From Planctomycetota bacterium (GTDB taxonomy: Bacteria; Planctomycetota; J058), in assembly GCA_019636275.1 (NCBI GenBank), contig JAHBXY010000035.1:1-64000 (forward strand): DNA of 64,000 nucleotides. The letters run 5' to 3'. The translations under genes were made by a program, and so were the position numbers. This document shows positions 7,319 to 18,934 of the stretch, piece by piece. The notes below the pieces were generated by a model. It made no database searches, was not told where the DNA came from, and saw only the letters and a program-made list of their open reading frames with translations. Numbering within the stretch: position 1 is the stretch's first letter; each line of letters starts with the position of its first letter.

Positions 7319-8998
7319 TTAGCTCCTCCCCCTGGCCGCCGCCACCTCGGTCGGCCGACGCTGCGCCCCGGGGCCGTGCGCGGCGAAGGCCAGGAGCGAC
7401 AGGGCCTCCCCCAGGTCCCGCGCCCGCCGCGGGGGCCGCAGGGCTCCCAGGCGCCGGGCGAGGTCGGCGGGGACGGCGGCGCGCCGCCACGACGCGTCGG
7501 GCCGGGCCGCCCGCTCGGCCCAGGGCCCGCGCCCGGCGACCTCGTGGTCGACCGCCTCGACCGCGTCCTCCAGGCGCGAGAAGTGGGCCACCTTCCGGCC
7601 GTCGACGAGCACGTGGTAGCGGTCGGCCCGCCGGGCGCCGTTCGCCAGCACGAGGAACTCGGTCGCGCGCCCGGCCCGCCGCTCGACGTGCAGCGCCAGC
7701 CCCCGGCTGCCGAGCGACGCCCAGGCGTTCGCCGAGATCGCCGCCACCTCGGGGTCGACGCGCAGGGTCAGCGGGTCGAACGCCGCCGCCCGGCGCTGGA
7801 TCTCCCCCAGCGTGATCGCCCCCGGCTCGACCTCGAGGCCCGGCGCATCCCCGAGGGCCTCGCTCCAGCCGCGGGCGGCCTCGTCGGCCCGCCCCCCCTC
7901 GAGGTCGAAGCCGCTCGGCAGGCCGAAGAGCGTGGGCAAGGTCACGAGCGGGATGCTCGACGCGTCGACGAAGTCGAGGATCAGGCAGTCCTGCTTGCCC
8001 GGCGCCGGCCGCGTGCCGCGCCCGACGCACTGCGCGTAGACCGCCTGCGACCGGGTCGGCCGGGCCATGGCCACGCACGAGACCTCCGGGTCGTCGAAGC
8101 CCTCGGTGAGGACGCCGACGTTCGTCAGCGCGCTCAGCTCGCCCCGGCGGAAGCGCGCCAGCAGGTCGGCCCGCACGTCGGGCCGGAGCTCGCCGTGGAC
8201 CGTGCCCGCCGGCACGCCGACCGCGTTGAGCGCCCGCGCCAGCCGCCGGGCGTGGGCCACCGTCACGCAGAACACGATCGAGCGCCGGTCGCGCGCCAGC
8301 TCCTGCAGCGAGCGGGCCACGAGGGCGTTGCGCTCCTCGATGTCGACCGCCTCGGCCAGCTCGTCGACGACGAAGTCCTGCCCGCCCGCGCACACCGCCG
8401 ACAGGTCGGCCGCCGTCGCGATCCGGTAGCCGCGCAGCCCCACGAGGTAGCCCTCGGCGATCATCTGCGGCAGGTCGCGGCTGTAGACGATCTCCTCGAA
8501 CACCGCGTCCAGCCCCTGCCCGTCGGCCCGCGCCGGCGTGGCCGTGAAGCCGAGGAGCGTCCCCTCCCAGCCAGGGTCGAAGGCGCCGAGCGACCGGAGC
8601 ACGCGCTGGTTGTCGTCGGCGACCGCGTGGTGGCACTCGTCGTAGACGACGAGCCCCACGCGCCGGTTGGCCATGAGGCGCGCCAGGCGCGCGTCGTGCA
8701 ACGACCGGATCGAGCACACGACGACCTTCGCGTCGTCCGGCGCGCGCCGCTCGGCCTGCTCGATCGCCACCGCCCGCTCGTCGCCGAGCGCCCGGGCGAG
8801 CTTCTCCCGCGCCTGCTCGAGCAGCTCCGCCCGGTGCGCGAGCACGAGCACCTGCCGGCGCGCGAGCCGCGCCAGGCGCGAGAAGATCACCGTCTTGCCC
8901 GCGCCGGTCGGCAGGCACACGACCTGCCGGCGCACACCGCGCTTGCGGGCGGCGATCACGGCCGCGACGGCCTCCTCCTGGTAGGGGCGGAGCTGCAT
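7319..8998 (-). CDS. DEAD/DEAH-type SF2 helicase
   Basis: This 559-residue protein starts at the ATG within MQLRPYQEEA, preceded by AGGAC. The superfamily 2 motifs appear in order: Q-like LRPYQ, Walker A LPTGAGKT, DECHH (motif II), FTATP (III), TEGFDDP, and QCVGRGTR (VI). The arrangement resembles the RAD25/SSL2 or restriction-helicase-like type. A 200-residue C-terminal region has no recognised domain. It is probably an ATP-dependent nucleic-acid helicase; no nuclease domain or restriction partner is next to it. It is separated from the downstream coiled-coil gene by 157 bases with no gene. Confidence 0.88.
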   Translation of the reverse strand: MQLRPYQEEAVAAVIAARKRGVRRQVVCLPTGAGKTVIFSRLARLARRQVLVLAHRAELLEQAREKLARALGDERAVAIEQAERRAPDDAKVVVCSIRSLHDARLARLMANRRVGLVVYDECHHAVADDNQRVLRSLGAFDPGWEGTLLGFTATPARADGQGLDAVFEEIVYSRDLPQMIAEGYLVGLRGYRIATAADLSAVCAGGQDFVVDELAEAVDIEERNALVARSLQELARDRRSIVFCVTVAHARRLARALNAVGVPAGTVHGELRPDVRADLLARFRRGELSALTNVGVLTEGFDDPEVSCVAMARPTRSQAVYAQCVGRGTRPAPGKQDCLILDFVDASSIPLVTLPTLFGLPSGFDLEGGRADEAARGWSEALGDAPGLEVEPGAITLGEIQRRAAAFDPLTLRVDPEVAAISANAWASLGSRGLALHVERRAGRATEFLVLANGARRADRYHVLVDGRKVAHFSRLEDAVEAVDHEVAGRGPWAERAARPDASWRRAAVPADLARRLGALRPPRRARDLGEALSLLAFAAHGPGAQRRPTEVAAARGRS

Positions 8999-9082
8999 GG
9001 TTCGTGTCCTGTCCGGGTGGGCAGGATACACGGCGCCACCGACAACATTCGGGGCGGTCCGACGGTTCACCCCCGTGCGTTT

Positions 9083-9737
9083 GGTTCACCACAGAGGAGC
9101 AGAGGAAGCAGAGGTCGCCCTGCGCTGGAGGAGGCCGACCGCTTGAACCGCCTCCGCATCGAGCCACCAGACGAGACTCGAGGCTGGTCGGTCCTGCGCC
9201 GCAGATCAACCGCGGGCGGGGAGGGCACGGAGCGCTGGACGCAGAGGACCCCCGGTGGCGGACGGGCGACCCCTCCCACGACCTGCTCGGTGTCCTCGTC
9301 CTCGTGCCGATCCTGGTCGGCTGGGCAGAAGGCAGGGCCATATCATCTGCGGTGGCCGCGCACGCGCGCTTGCGGGGAACGACCGTCGCGCGGGCGGGCT
9401 CCTGCCCCCGCCGACGGGTCCCGACGAGGAGCCGAGGGAGCGGACGCGCCCCCCCTGGCTCGGATCATTCATGACCGCGTAACGACATCCGCACCGCACC
9501 TGCACGGAACCCTGAACGATCCTCGCCAGACCGTCGGCCACCTCGCTCGGGGCTCGGCGCTCGTCGACGACACCGTGTCGCGACCGGCCCGGGGTTCGCC
9601 GAGCCCCTCGCTCGGGCACCGCCCGGATCATGCACTCTCATGGCTCGACCTTCACGCGAGGTGACGACCTCCACTCGTGCATGATCCAGGCTCGCGGAGG
9701 GCGCCCTCTGCTTCCTCTGCTCCTCTGTGGTGAAACC
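9083..9737. repeat. Non-coding segment bounded by near-perfect 39-base inverted repeats
   Basis: The left arm 9083-9121 and right arm 9698-9737 are reverse complements except for one extra T and one substitution. They share TCACCACAGAGGAGC and AGAGGAAGCAGAGG. Between them I see no convincing gene: short frames on both strands show no conserved domain. A second inverted pair lies inside (GGATCATGCAC 9625-9635 and GTGCATGATCC 9677-9687), as does a lone GCAGAGG near 9240. The segment could be a MITE-like element without transposase, or two facing copies of a dispersed AGAGG repeat. The palindrome inside gspI uses the same motif. Confidence 0.65.
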
Positions 9738-9741
9738 CTCT

Positions 9742-11850
<2,109 letters not shown>

Positions 11851-11945
11851 GGGGGTCTCGGGGATGAAGCCGCCCAGGTTACCGGACGCCTGCGCTTCGC
11901 GCGGGACGACGTGGCCTGGGGAGGGACCCGGTGCCATGATCCGGT

Positions 11946-12917
11946 GTGGTCTGGGACGACCCAGCGCGCGGGGCCCTGAGCGATCGCGGCGCGGTGGCGC
12001 TCCGGCGCCTCGTGGACGGCTGCCTGGGCGTCCTCCTGCTCCTGACGGTCGCGCTCGGGCTGCTCTGGGCGTGCCGGGGGCAGCTCCCCCGCGCGCTGGA
12101 GGAGTTCGCCGAGGCGGCGGTCGTCTATCCGGCCGCGCTGTTCGCGCTCGTCCTCTTCTTCCGCGTGCGGGCCGGATCGGACCTGGACGTGGACCTCCCG
12201 GCCGTGGTCGCGCGGCGCGTGCTCCTCCTGCGCGGGGTGGTCGGGCGCCTCGAGGGCGGGCTCCTGCAGCGCTCCCGGCATCACGCGACCGTCGCGGGCC
12301 ACCTCGACGGGCAGCCGGTGGGCGTCCGGGTGTGGGTCGACCCGGCCGTCGAGCCGCCGGTCTGCGACTCGCTCGTGTGTCACGTCGTCTTCGACGGCGC
12401 CCTGCGCTGTCGCCTCGAGCGCCGGAGGACCGAGGCGGAGAAGCGCGGCGACGCCGCGGGCGGTCCGCCGAAGCCCACCGACGACGACTGGCTGACCGTC
12501 GAGGGCGAGGCGCCGCGGGCGGTGCGCCGCGACCTGGCGACGCGCCGCGAGCTGCTGGCGCTGTTCGACACGTGCAAGCTCACGCGCGTCGTGTTCGACC
12601 ACGACGGCCTGACGGCGGAGGTGCCCGCCAACGCCTACAACCTGGAGCCGGTCCGGGTCGCCGCGCTCCTGCGCCGCCTGATCGCCTTCTGCCGCGCCTG
12701 CGACGTGATCCCTCGCGTCACCACGGCCCAGGTCGCCGTCGCGCCGCGCGCGTCGGCGGAGACCTGCCCCTACTGCCGCGACGAGATCCACCCCGGCGCG
12801 CGGGCCCACTGCCACGCCTGCCGCACGCCCCACCACGACGCCTGCCTCGACGAGGCCGGCTGCACGGTCCTCGGCTGCCGCGGCGCGCGGCCCCGCGGCG
12901 AGCGGGCGCGGGCGTAG
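11946..12917 (+). CDS. Membrane protein with C-terminal prokaryotic RING finger
   Basis: This 323-residue protein starts at GTG. Two hydrophobic helices near residues 25-45 and 60-75 anchor it. A middle soluble domain of about 170 residues follows. The C-terminus has eight metal ligands in the pattern [27 protein letters not shown] and LGC, matching the prokaryotic RING finger family 1. In eukaryotes such fingers recruit ubiquitin enzymes; in bacteria they are found in membrane proteins of uncertain role. The stop lies one base from the convergent anti-sigma stop. The upstream glnS gene is divergent. Confidence 0.75.
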   Translation: MVWDDPARGALSDRGAVALRRLVDGCLGVLLLLTVALGLLWACRGQLPRALEEFAEAAVVYPAALFALVLFFRVRAGSDLDVDLPAVVARRVLLLRGVVGRLEGGLLQRSRHHATVAGHLDGQPVGVRVWVDPAVEPPVCDSLVCHVVFDGALRCRLERRRTEAEKRGDAAGGPPKPTDDDWLTVEGEAPRAVRRDLATRRELLALFDTCKLTRVVFDHDGLTAEVPANAYNLEPVRVAALLRRLIAFCRACDVIPRVTTAQVAVAPRASAETCPYCRDEIHPGARAHCHACRTPHHDACLDEAGCTVLGCRGARPRGERARA

Positions 12918-12918
12918 G

Positions 12919-13378
12919 TCAGTCGTCAGCCAGCGCGCCGAGGAGGGCCAGGGAGGCCGCCAGGCCGCCAGGGCGCTCGGCGACGAGGTCGCGGACCGCG
13001 TCGTCGACCCGGGGCGCGGGCGCGGCGGCGGGGGGCGCGGAGACGAGGGGCGAGGGTGGGCGCTGCAGGGCGCGCTGGCCCCGGCGCCGGCGAGCGCCGC
13101 GAGGAGCAGCGCGGCGACGCGCGCCAGGCGGCCCGGCCAGCGGCTTGGCGCGCGGGCGCGGGTGGCGAGCACCGCCTCGAGCGCCGGCGCGGGCGATCGC
13201 CGTCGGGCGGCGCGGCGAGCGCGGCGCGCAGGCGCTCGAGGAGCGCGCGCGTGGCCTCGGCCTCCGCCCGGCAGGCGGCGCAGGCGGCGAGGTGTTCGTC
13301 GAGGCCCGGCGGGCGCCGGAGGGCGGCGTCGCCGCTCAGGGCCTCGGGCAGCAGGTCGCGGGCGTCGTCGCAGGTCAT
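12919..13378 (-). pseudogene. Anti-sigma factor, zf-HC2 type, frameshifted twice
   Basis: The ATG at 13378 overlaps the sigma-factor stop as ATGA. The product begins MTCDDARDLLPEALSGD and has the zinc-binding HLAACAAC motif of anti-sigma factors. The reading frame then changes near 13170-13200. The second frame continues ALEAVLATR and a transmembrane helix LARVAALLLAALAGAGASA. It changes again near 13060, ending PRVDDAVRDLVAERP and LALLGALADD with a stop at 12919. Each switch fits a one-base deletion. Since all three parts read as good protein, sequencing or assembly error is as likely as real decay. An intact product would hold the cognate ECF sigma factor at the inner membrane. Confidence 0.6.
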
Positions 13379-13912
13379 GGTCGTCCCTCGGCGTGGGCGG
13401 CGCTCGCGCGCCCGAGCAGGTCGCGGAGGCGGTCGAGGGCGCGCCGCAGGTGCACCTTCGCCGCCCCCTCGGAGATCCCCAGCGCGCGGGCCAGGGCGGG
13501 GAAGCGCTCGCCCTCGACCACGCGCAGGAGCACGACATCGCGCTGGCGCGGCGAGAGCGCCTCGAGCGCGTCGCGCACGCGCGCGAGGTCGTGATCGTGG
13601 TCGTGATCGGGGTCGACGGCGCGCGGGTCGTCGGACGCAGGCGCCGCGCCGCGCCGCCCGAGCGCCGCGCCCTCGCGGCGGCGGCGGCGCAGGGCGTCGA
13701 AGGCCAGGCGCCAGGTGACGGCGCGCAGCCACGGCCCCGGGTCGCCGCGCACCTCGTCGAGGCGCGCGTGGAGGCGCACGAAGGCCTCCTGGCACGTCGC
13801 GGGCCGCGTCCGCGTCGCCGAGGACCCGCGCGGCCAGCGCCGTGACGCCGCGCGCGTGCGCCGCGTGGGCGGCGGCCACGACGTGCTCGCGGGCGTCGCG
13901 CGGGCCGCTCAC
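13375..13912 (-). pseudogene. ECF-type RNA polymerase sigma factor, frameshifted
   Basis: The GTG at 13912 overlaps the upstream lipoprotein stop as GTGA. The N-terminal frame reads LAARVLGDADAARDV, sigma region 2.1-2.2. It breaks near 13793 and the next frame continues QEAFVRLHARLDEVRG, WLRAVTWRLAFDALRRRRR, then sigma region 4: LEALSPRQRDVVLLRVVEGE and ALGISEGAAKVHLRRAL. Insertion of two bases (one TG repeat) at GACGTGCCAG would give the expected RDVCQEAF. Its role would be promoter recognition under control of the following anti-sigma factor. Overlap with both neighbours argues for a once intact operon. Confidence 0.65.
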
Positions 13913-14950
13913 GGGCGCAGGACCGCCACCGCGCGCAGGACCTGCGGCCGGTCGTTCAGGGCCGCGCCGTCGAAGCGGAACACGGCCGTGCGCCCGCCGT
14001 CCTCGAGCGCCTGCGCGTCCGAGAGCGCGACGGGGCCGGGGAAGGTCACGCGCACGACGAAGCGCTCGTCCTGCAGGTCCTCGGTGGCCTCGAGGCGCGC
14101 CCGCTCGAGGTCGAACGCGCGGGCCAGGGCGTCCTCGAGCGCCGCGCGCGCGCCCGCCGGGGCGCCCTCCGCCAGCGCCGCGTCGACGCCGCCGGCGGCC
14201 AGGGCGGCGCGGCGCGTCTCGGCGCGGTAGCGCGCGCCTCGAGCGCCACCTGTCGGCGCGCGGCGCCTTGAGGAGGCGCGCCAGGTCGTCGACGCGCCAG
14301 GCGCCGTCGAAGGCCGCGCCGTAGGCCGTCCGCGCGCGCAGGCCCCGACGGGCCGCCGCGGCCGGGTCGTCGTCGGGCGCCGCCGCGGCCAGGGCCCGCT
14401 CGAGCAGGGCCTGGCCCTTGGCGCGCTCGAAGGCGAGGAGGCCCGCGAGCGCCTCGCGCCGCTGCGCCTCGTCGAGGCGCCCCGGCTCCTTGCCCGCGAG
14501 GCGCTCGCGCGTCGCGCGCGGCAGGTGGTCCTCGAGCAGGCGCTCGCGCCAGGCCCACGCGCGGGCCTCGTAGCGCCGCTCGAACGTGTAGCGCGTCGCC
14601 CCGTCGGGGAGGCGCTCGGCGACGAGCGACGTGCTGAAGCGCAGCGACGCCTCGTCGCCGGGCTGACCAAAGCCCTCGGGCACGTCGGCCGCGCGCGCGA
14701 AGCGCGCCCGCGCCTCGCGCACGCGGTCGACCTGCCCGTCGTCGCGCGGGGCGTCCAGCTCGGTCACCTGCCAGGGCGGCCCCGACGGCAGGGCGTCGCC
14801 GCCCGGGGCGAAGTCGCCCGGGTCGCCCTTGAAGACGTGGACGACGTCGAGCGCGCCGTCGGGCAGGACCGTGATCCGCTCCTCGCGCTCGAGGCAGCCG
14901 GGGAGGGCGAGCAGGCCGACGAGGCCGAGGACGGGGGCGAGGCGCGCCAT
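13909..14950 (-). pseudogene. Lipoprotein upstream of the ECF sigma factor, frameshifted
   Basis: The ATG at 14950 follows an AGGAGC ribosome site. The signal MARLAPVLGLVGLLALPGC ends in a lipobox. The mature part has a beta-rich start (EREERITVLPDGALDVVHVF) and long charged helices. Near 14225-14275 the frame breaks in a GC-repeat stretch. The continuation in the second frame is YRAETRRAALAAGGVDAAL, ERFVVRVTFPGPVALSDAQA and finally LRAVAVLRP, with a stop at 13909. A third frame reads VALEARA across the junction, so two compensating errors are possible. No family recognised. It may be a surface sensor or the regulon target of the sigma/anti-sigma pair. Confidence 0.55.
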
Positions 14951-15151
14951 GGCAGGGCTCCTGGTTCTACCGTCCTGGACGCGCGAGGCCCGCGGATCGA
15001 TGACAGGCGCACGGAAGTTGCGGTGGGAACGACCTTCCGGACGCCGTTTCCCGGATCCGGGCATCGGCCGTCACGCCCGTGTCCAAGGCGCTGATCCGTG
15101 GGCACTTGCGCTCGGGGCGCCGGTTTGCTGCCGGGGCCGCCCGGAGGCAGG

Positions 15152-15763
15152 ATGCCGGGTCGCCGGGCAGGGCTGGTCGGTCTGACGCTCGCGCTCGCCC
15201 TCGCCGGGTGCGGCGCCGACGCGGACCGCGGCGTGCCCGACGACGGGGTGGCCCCGGTCGACACGGCGCAGGTCGCGGGCGGCGACGACGTGCAGCGCGA
15301 GTGGCTGGCGCAGGTCCGGGCCGAGGGCCTCGACCTCCTGCTCGCGCCCGGCTTCGACGGCCTCGACGAGGCCGGGCCGGTGGCGTCGTTCGGCCAGCCG
15401 GCGCCGGCGATCGGCGAGTCGGCGCGCTGGATCGACCGCACCACCCCGACCGCGCTCCTCGACAGCGCGCTCGCGGCGCTCGCGGCAGAGGACGTGGCGG
15501 CGCTGGCCCGCCTCTCGCGGCCGCGCGACGAGCGCCCGACCCTCGACGAGGACGACGCCCTCGACGCCGAGCGGCGCTTCCTGGCCCCGGCCGTCCAGCC
15601 CTACTGGCGCCGCGTCGTCAGCGCCGCCCGGCTGGGCGAGGTCTCCGTCCGGCCAGGGCACGCGCCCGACGAGGCGCTGCTCGAGGTCCACGTGGGGGGC
15701 GCCGCCGGCGCCTACCTGATCCGACTGCGCAAGCGAGGTGACGGGTGGTATCTCGCCGGCTAG
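15152..15763 (+). CDS. Putative lipoprotein
   Basis: This 203-residue protein starts at the ATG preceded by CGGAGGCAG. The N-terminus MPGRRAGLVGLTLALALAGC is a lipoprotein signal. The rest is Asp/Ala-rich, with helices (LLDSALAALAAEDVAALARL) and a C-terminal strand-rich part ending AYLIRLRKRGDGWYLAG. That ending resembles the last strands of small cystatin/NTF2-like folds that finish in GxWxL; this is a weak inference. It overlaps the next gene by 19 bases, so the two are probably co-expressed. Confidence 0.7.
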   Translation: MPGRRAGLVGLTLALALAGCGADADRGVPDDGVAPVDTAQVAGGDDVQREWLAQVRAEGLDLLLAPGFDGLDEAGPVASFGQPAPAIGESARWIDRTTPTALLDSALAALAAEDVAALARLSRPRDERPTLDEDDALDAERRFLAPAVQPYWRRVVSAARLGEVSVRPGHAPDEALLEVHVGGAAGAYLIRLRKRGDGWYLAG

Positions 15764-17553
15764 GCCTCTTCGCCGCCGCGGCCCTGCTGCTCGTCCTCGT
15801 GGGCGCGCCGCGCGCCCGCACCGTCCCGACGGTCGACCCGGGGCCGTTCTGGCCGCTGCGCGTCGGCCACGCCGGGCAGGCGTTCAGCGACGCCCTCCCG
15901 CGCGGCGCCGCCTACCGCCTGGCCACCGGCCGCCTGGCGCCCGGGCTGCGCCTGAGCGCCACGGGCGAGGTCGACGGCACGCCCACGCAGCCGGGCGTGT
16001 TCGAGGCCGTGCTCGAGGCGCGCGAGCCCAGCGGCGTCACCTACCCCGTGCGCGTGCAGGCGACGATCCGCGACGCGGCCGAGCGCGACCTGGCCGGCCC
16101 CGCCCGCTCCTTCGAGGCCGCCGGCCCGTGGTCGACCGCGCAGCAGGACCTGCGCGTCGACGTGCGCAGCACCTTCGACGGGCGCCTCGTGCGCACGGCC
16201 GTGCGCCTGACGCTGCCCGTCGGGCTGGGGCGGCCGGCGCCCCTGCTCCTCTACCACCGCGGGCGCGGCTTCGACCACGACAGCTACAACGCCTTCCACA
16301 GGCTGATCGCCTCGCACGGCGTGGCCGTGGCGAGCATCGAGGACCGGCTGTCGTTCGCCGGCCACAGCTTCAACGCCGGCGACCGCGAGTACGACGTGTT
16401 CCGCGCCGAGCTGGGCATGCAGTCGGCCTCGGGCGTGGTCGAGGCCGTGGCCGACCTGCTGCTCGCGCGCTCCAGCGACGCGGCCGACCCGCTCGGCGGC
16501 GCGTTCGACGAGGGGGCGCTGTTCTTCGCCGGCCACAGCCGCGGGGGCGGCGCCGTGCACGCCAGCCACCAGCGCAGCTTCGAGCTGCGCCTGCGCGGCG
16601 TGATCTACCTGATGGCCTTCGACCTGCGCTACTTCCCCGAGACGGCCCCGCCCGGCCTGGCGCCGGCCTACCCGATCTTCGACGAGCAGCCGCGCACGCC
16701 CAGCCTGATCATCGCGGCCGAGAACGACGGCGACCTGACCTTCCCGATCGCCGACCAGCTCATCGACCGGGCCGCCGGGCCGACGACGCAGGTGACGCTC
16801 TGGGGCGGCGTCCACAACCTGATCTCCGACGCGCACCCGGCCGAGGGCGCGGCGCGGATCACGCGCGCCCAGCAGACCGCGCGCGCGGCCGACTGGATCG
16901 TGTGCTTCGTGCGCCGCTGGGCCCACGGCGAGGCCGACCTCGACGCGCGCCTCTACGGCCCGGCGCACCAGGGCTCGGCGGCCTACGCCGTGGCCGCGTG
17001 GTCGCCGAGCGCGCGCACGCTCCTGGTCGAGGACGCGCAGGACGGCGACGCCGCCCGCAACCTCCTCGGCCGCAACCTCGTCCTCGACCTGCGGCGCACG
17101 GAGCAGAGCGTCTACCCGGACATGGCCGGCTTCTCGACGCTGGGGCTCCGCCACACGCTGCTCACGCCGACGGCCGCGCAGTCGATCTGGCGCATGGCCA
17201 GCGACCGGCCGCTCGACACGCGCGGGCACCGGCGCCTGGTCCTGCGCGCCCTGCAGACGGGCAACCAGGGCTGGTCGGGGCTGGGCCTGTGGGTGCGGCT
17301 CGTCGACGCCGCGGGCGGCCAGGCCTGGGCGCGCGTGCACGAGCCAGGGGTCGCGGGGAGCGCCTTGCCCGCCTGGGACGGCCGCTCGCCGCACGCGCGC
17401 TTCCTCGACGTCCACGTCGACCTGGCCGGGCTGGCCGTCTCGGGCGAGGCCGGCTTCGACCGCGCGCGCGTGAGCGCCGTCGACCTCGTGCTCGTCGTGC
17501 GCACGGCCAGCCGCGTGCGCAGCGTGGCCGTCGACGCGGTGCGCTTCGAGTAG
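15745..17553 (+). CDS. Secreted alpha/beta-hydrolase-like protein with Ig-like N-terminal domain
   Basis: This 602-residue protein starts at GTG 15745 inside the preceding gene. An N-terminal hydrophobic signal (LGLFAAAALLLVLVGAPRA) leads to a putative Ig-like unit, about residues 40-105: LAPGLRLSATGEVDGTPTQPG, the typical 'He_PIG' phrase. A hydrolase-like core follows, with LLLYHRGRGFDHDSY, nucleophile elbow AGHSRGGGAVHA and a later LIIAAENDGDLTFP that could carry the catalytic Asp; VHNLIS supplies a His. The last 150 residues look like a carbohydrate-binding-type beta sandwich. Expected to be an exported esterase or related hydrolase; substrate unknown. Confidence 0.75.
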   Translation: MVSRRLGLFAAAALLLVLVGAPRARTVPTVDPGPFWPLRVGHAGQAFSDALPRGAAYRLATGRLAPGLRLSATGEVDGTPTQPGVFEAVLEAREPSGVTYPVRVQATIRDAAERDLAGPARSFEAAGPWSTAQQDLRVDVRSTFDGRLVRTAVRLTLPVGLGRPAPLLLYHRGRGFDHDSYNAFHRLIASHGVAVASIEDRLSFAGHSFNAGDREYDVFRAELGMQSASGVVEAVADLLLARSSDAADPLGGAFDEGALFFAGHSRGGGAVHASHQRSFELRLRGVIYLMAFDLRYFPETAPPGLAPAYPIFDEQPRTPSLIIAAENDGDLTFPIADQLIDRAAGPTTQVTLWGGVHNLISDAHPAEGAARITRAQQTARAADWIVCFVRRWAHGEADLDARLYGPAHQGSAAYAVAAWSPSARTLLVEDAQDGDAARNLLGRNLVLDLRRTEQSVYPDMAGFSTLGLRHTLLTPTAAQSIWRMASDRPLDTRGHRRLVLRALQTGNQGWSGLGLWVRLVDAAGGQAWARVHEPGVAGSALPAWDGRSPHARFLDVHVDLAGLAVSGEAGFDRARVSAVDLVLVVRTASRVRSVAVDAVRFE

Positions 17554-17557
17554 TGCT

Positions 17558-18874
17558 CTAGCGCAGGAGCGGACGGAGCATCACGAGCACGTCGTCGGGG
17601 GTGCGCGGGCGCTTGTCGGGGTCCTTCTGCAGCAGGCGCTCGATCACCTTCTCGGCGATCAGCGGCACGCCGGGCTGGTAGGTGCTCACGCGCGGCGGCG
17701 GGCAGCGCAGGTGCTTCTCCATCACGTGCGCGGCGTTCTTGCCGTCGAACGGGTACTCGCCCGTGAGCAGGTGGAAGAAGGTGATCCCCAGCGCGTAGAG
17801 GTCGTAGCGGATGTCCGGGACGCCCGGGGCGCGAATGTACTCGGGCGCCATGAAGTAGGGCGTGCCCAGGACGTCGTCCTGCGAGGTGATCGCCGCCGTG
17901 TCGCGGATCTTCACCAGGCCGAAGTCGATCAGCTTGACGTCGCCGTCCTTCGTGACGATCACGTTCTCGGGCTTCACGTCGCGGTGCACGAGCCCGAGCG
18001 AGTCGAGGGCCGCCAGCGCCCGGCAGATCCCGGCCACGTAGCGGGCGGCCTTCTTCGTCGGCAGCGGCGCCTCCTTGTCGGCTAGGTCCTTGAGCGTGCG
18101 GCCGGAGACGAGCTCCATGGTGAAGTAGTAGCGGCCCTGGAAGGCGCCGACCTCGTAGAAGCGCACGATGTTCGGGTGGTTCAGGCGGGCGATCGCCGTC
18201 GACTCGCGGAAGAAGCGGGCCACCGCCTCGGCGTTGTCGTGCATGTCGCGCGGGAGCACCTTGAGCGCCACCTCGCGCTCCAGCGCCAGGTCCCAGGCCC
18301 GGTAGACGACCCCGTAGCCGCCCTTGCCCAGCGTGCCGCGCACCTCGTAGCGGCCGAGGTTGGCCTGGATCGGGCCCGCGTCCTCGTCCTCGTCGTCGTC
18401 GAAGGCGCCGCTGAGGATCCGGCCGTCGTCCGAGATCGCGATCGGGTCGAGGGCCGGGTCGAGGCCCCACAGGCCCAGGCGCTGCACGAGCACGCGCTCG
18501 ACCTTGGCCTTGAGCGCGTGCGGGTCGAGCGGCACGGGGAGGTAGTCGTCGGCGCCGGCGTCGAAGCAGGCGATCACGCGCTCCTCCTCGCCCGGCGCGA
18601 TGAGGACCAGCACGGCCGGGGCGCGCGTGCGCACGGTGACCGTCGACTCGGCCGAGCGGCGCTTCTCGAGCCGCGCCGCCGGGCCGAGCACGTCGACCGG
18701 GTCGAAGAGGGCCGCCATGTCGATCACGATCAGGTCGGGCGACGAGTCGCGCAGGGCGGCCGCCTGGGCGCGGTCCGGGCGCGCGCAGGCCACGATGTCG
18801 TGCTCCCGGTCCAGGGCCTGGACGGCGTGGGTCCGGGTGTCGGGGTCGTCCGAGACGACGACGATGCGGGCCAT
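17558..18874 (-). CDS. Receiver-domain Ser/Thr protein kinase fusion
   Basis: This 438-residue protein starts ARIVVVSDDPDTR, a response-regulator receiver domain (residues 1-125) with the acidic pair at 9-10 and phosphoacceptor Asp-52 in LIVIDM. The conserved Lys is absent: DYLPVPLDP replaces the usual K-P. An acidic linker (FDDDEDEDAG) leads to a Hanks-type kinase: LGKGGYGVVY, VALKVL, HRDVKPEN, DFGLVK, GTPYFMAPE and ALGITFFHLLTGEYPF. All catalytic residues are present, so kinase activity is expected. There is no membrane helix, so it is cytoplasmic. Fusion suggests phosphorylation or binding at the receiver gates the kinase, though the receiver may be degenerate. Confidence 0.93.
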   Translation of the reverse strand: MARIVVVSDDPDTRTHAVQALDREHDIVACARPDRAQAAALRDSSPDLIVIDMAALFDPVDVLGPAARLEKRRSAESTVTVRTRAPAVLVLIAPGEEERVIACFDAGADDYLPVPLDPHALKAKVERVLVQRLGLWGLDPALDPIAISDDGRILSGAFDDDEDEDAGPIQANLGRYEVRGTLGKGGYGVVYRAWDLALEREVALKVLPRDMHDNAEAVARFFRESTAIARLNHPNIVRFYEVGAFQGRYYFTMELVSGRTLKDLADKEAPLPTKKAARYVAGICRALAALDSLGLVHRDVKPENVIVTKDGDVKLIDFGLVKIRDTAAITSQDDVLGTPYFMAPEYIRAPGVPDIRYDLYALGITFFHLLTGEYPFDGKNAAHVMEKHLRCPPPRVSTYQPGVPLIAEKVIERLLQKDPDKRPRTPDDVLVMLRPLLR

Positions 18875-18934
18875 GGGTCCTCCACCTCCCCTTTCGGCCA
18901 GGCGGGGGCGCGACTTGAGCTACCATGCCGCGCC

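Noticed and set aside
9206..9631. Short open frames between the AGAGG inverted repeats
   Set aside because: They overlap each other on both strands with no conserved motif or good start; treated as non-coding.
13375..13779. Short sigma-factor frame as a complete gene
   Set aside because: It lacks the first part of region 2, which is found directly upstream in another frame with a proper GTGA start.
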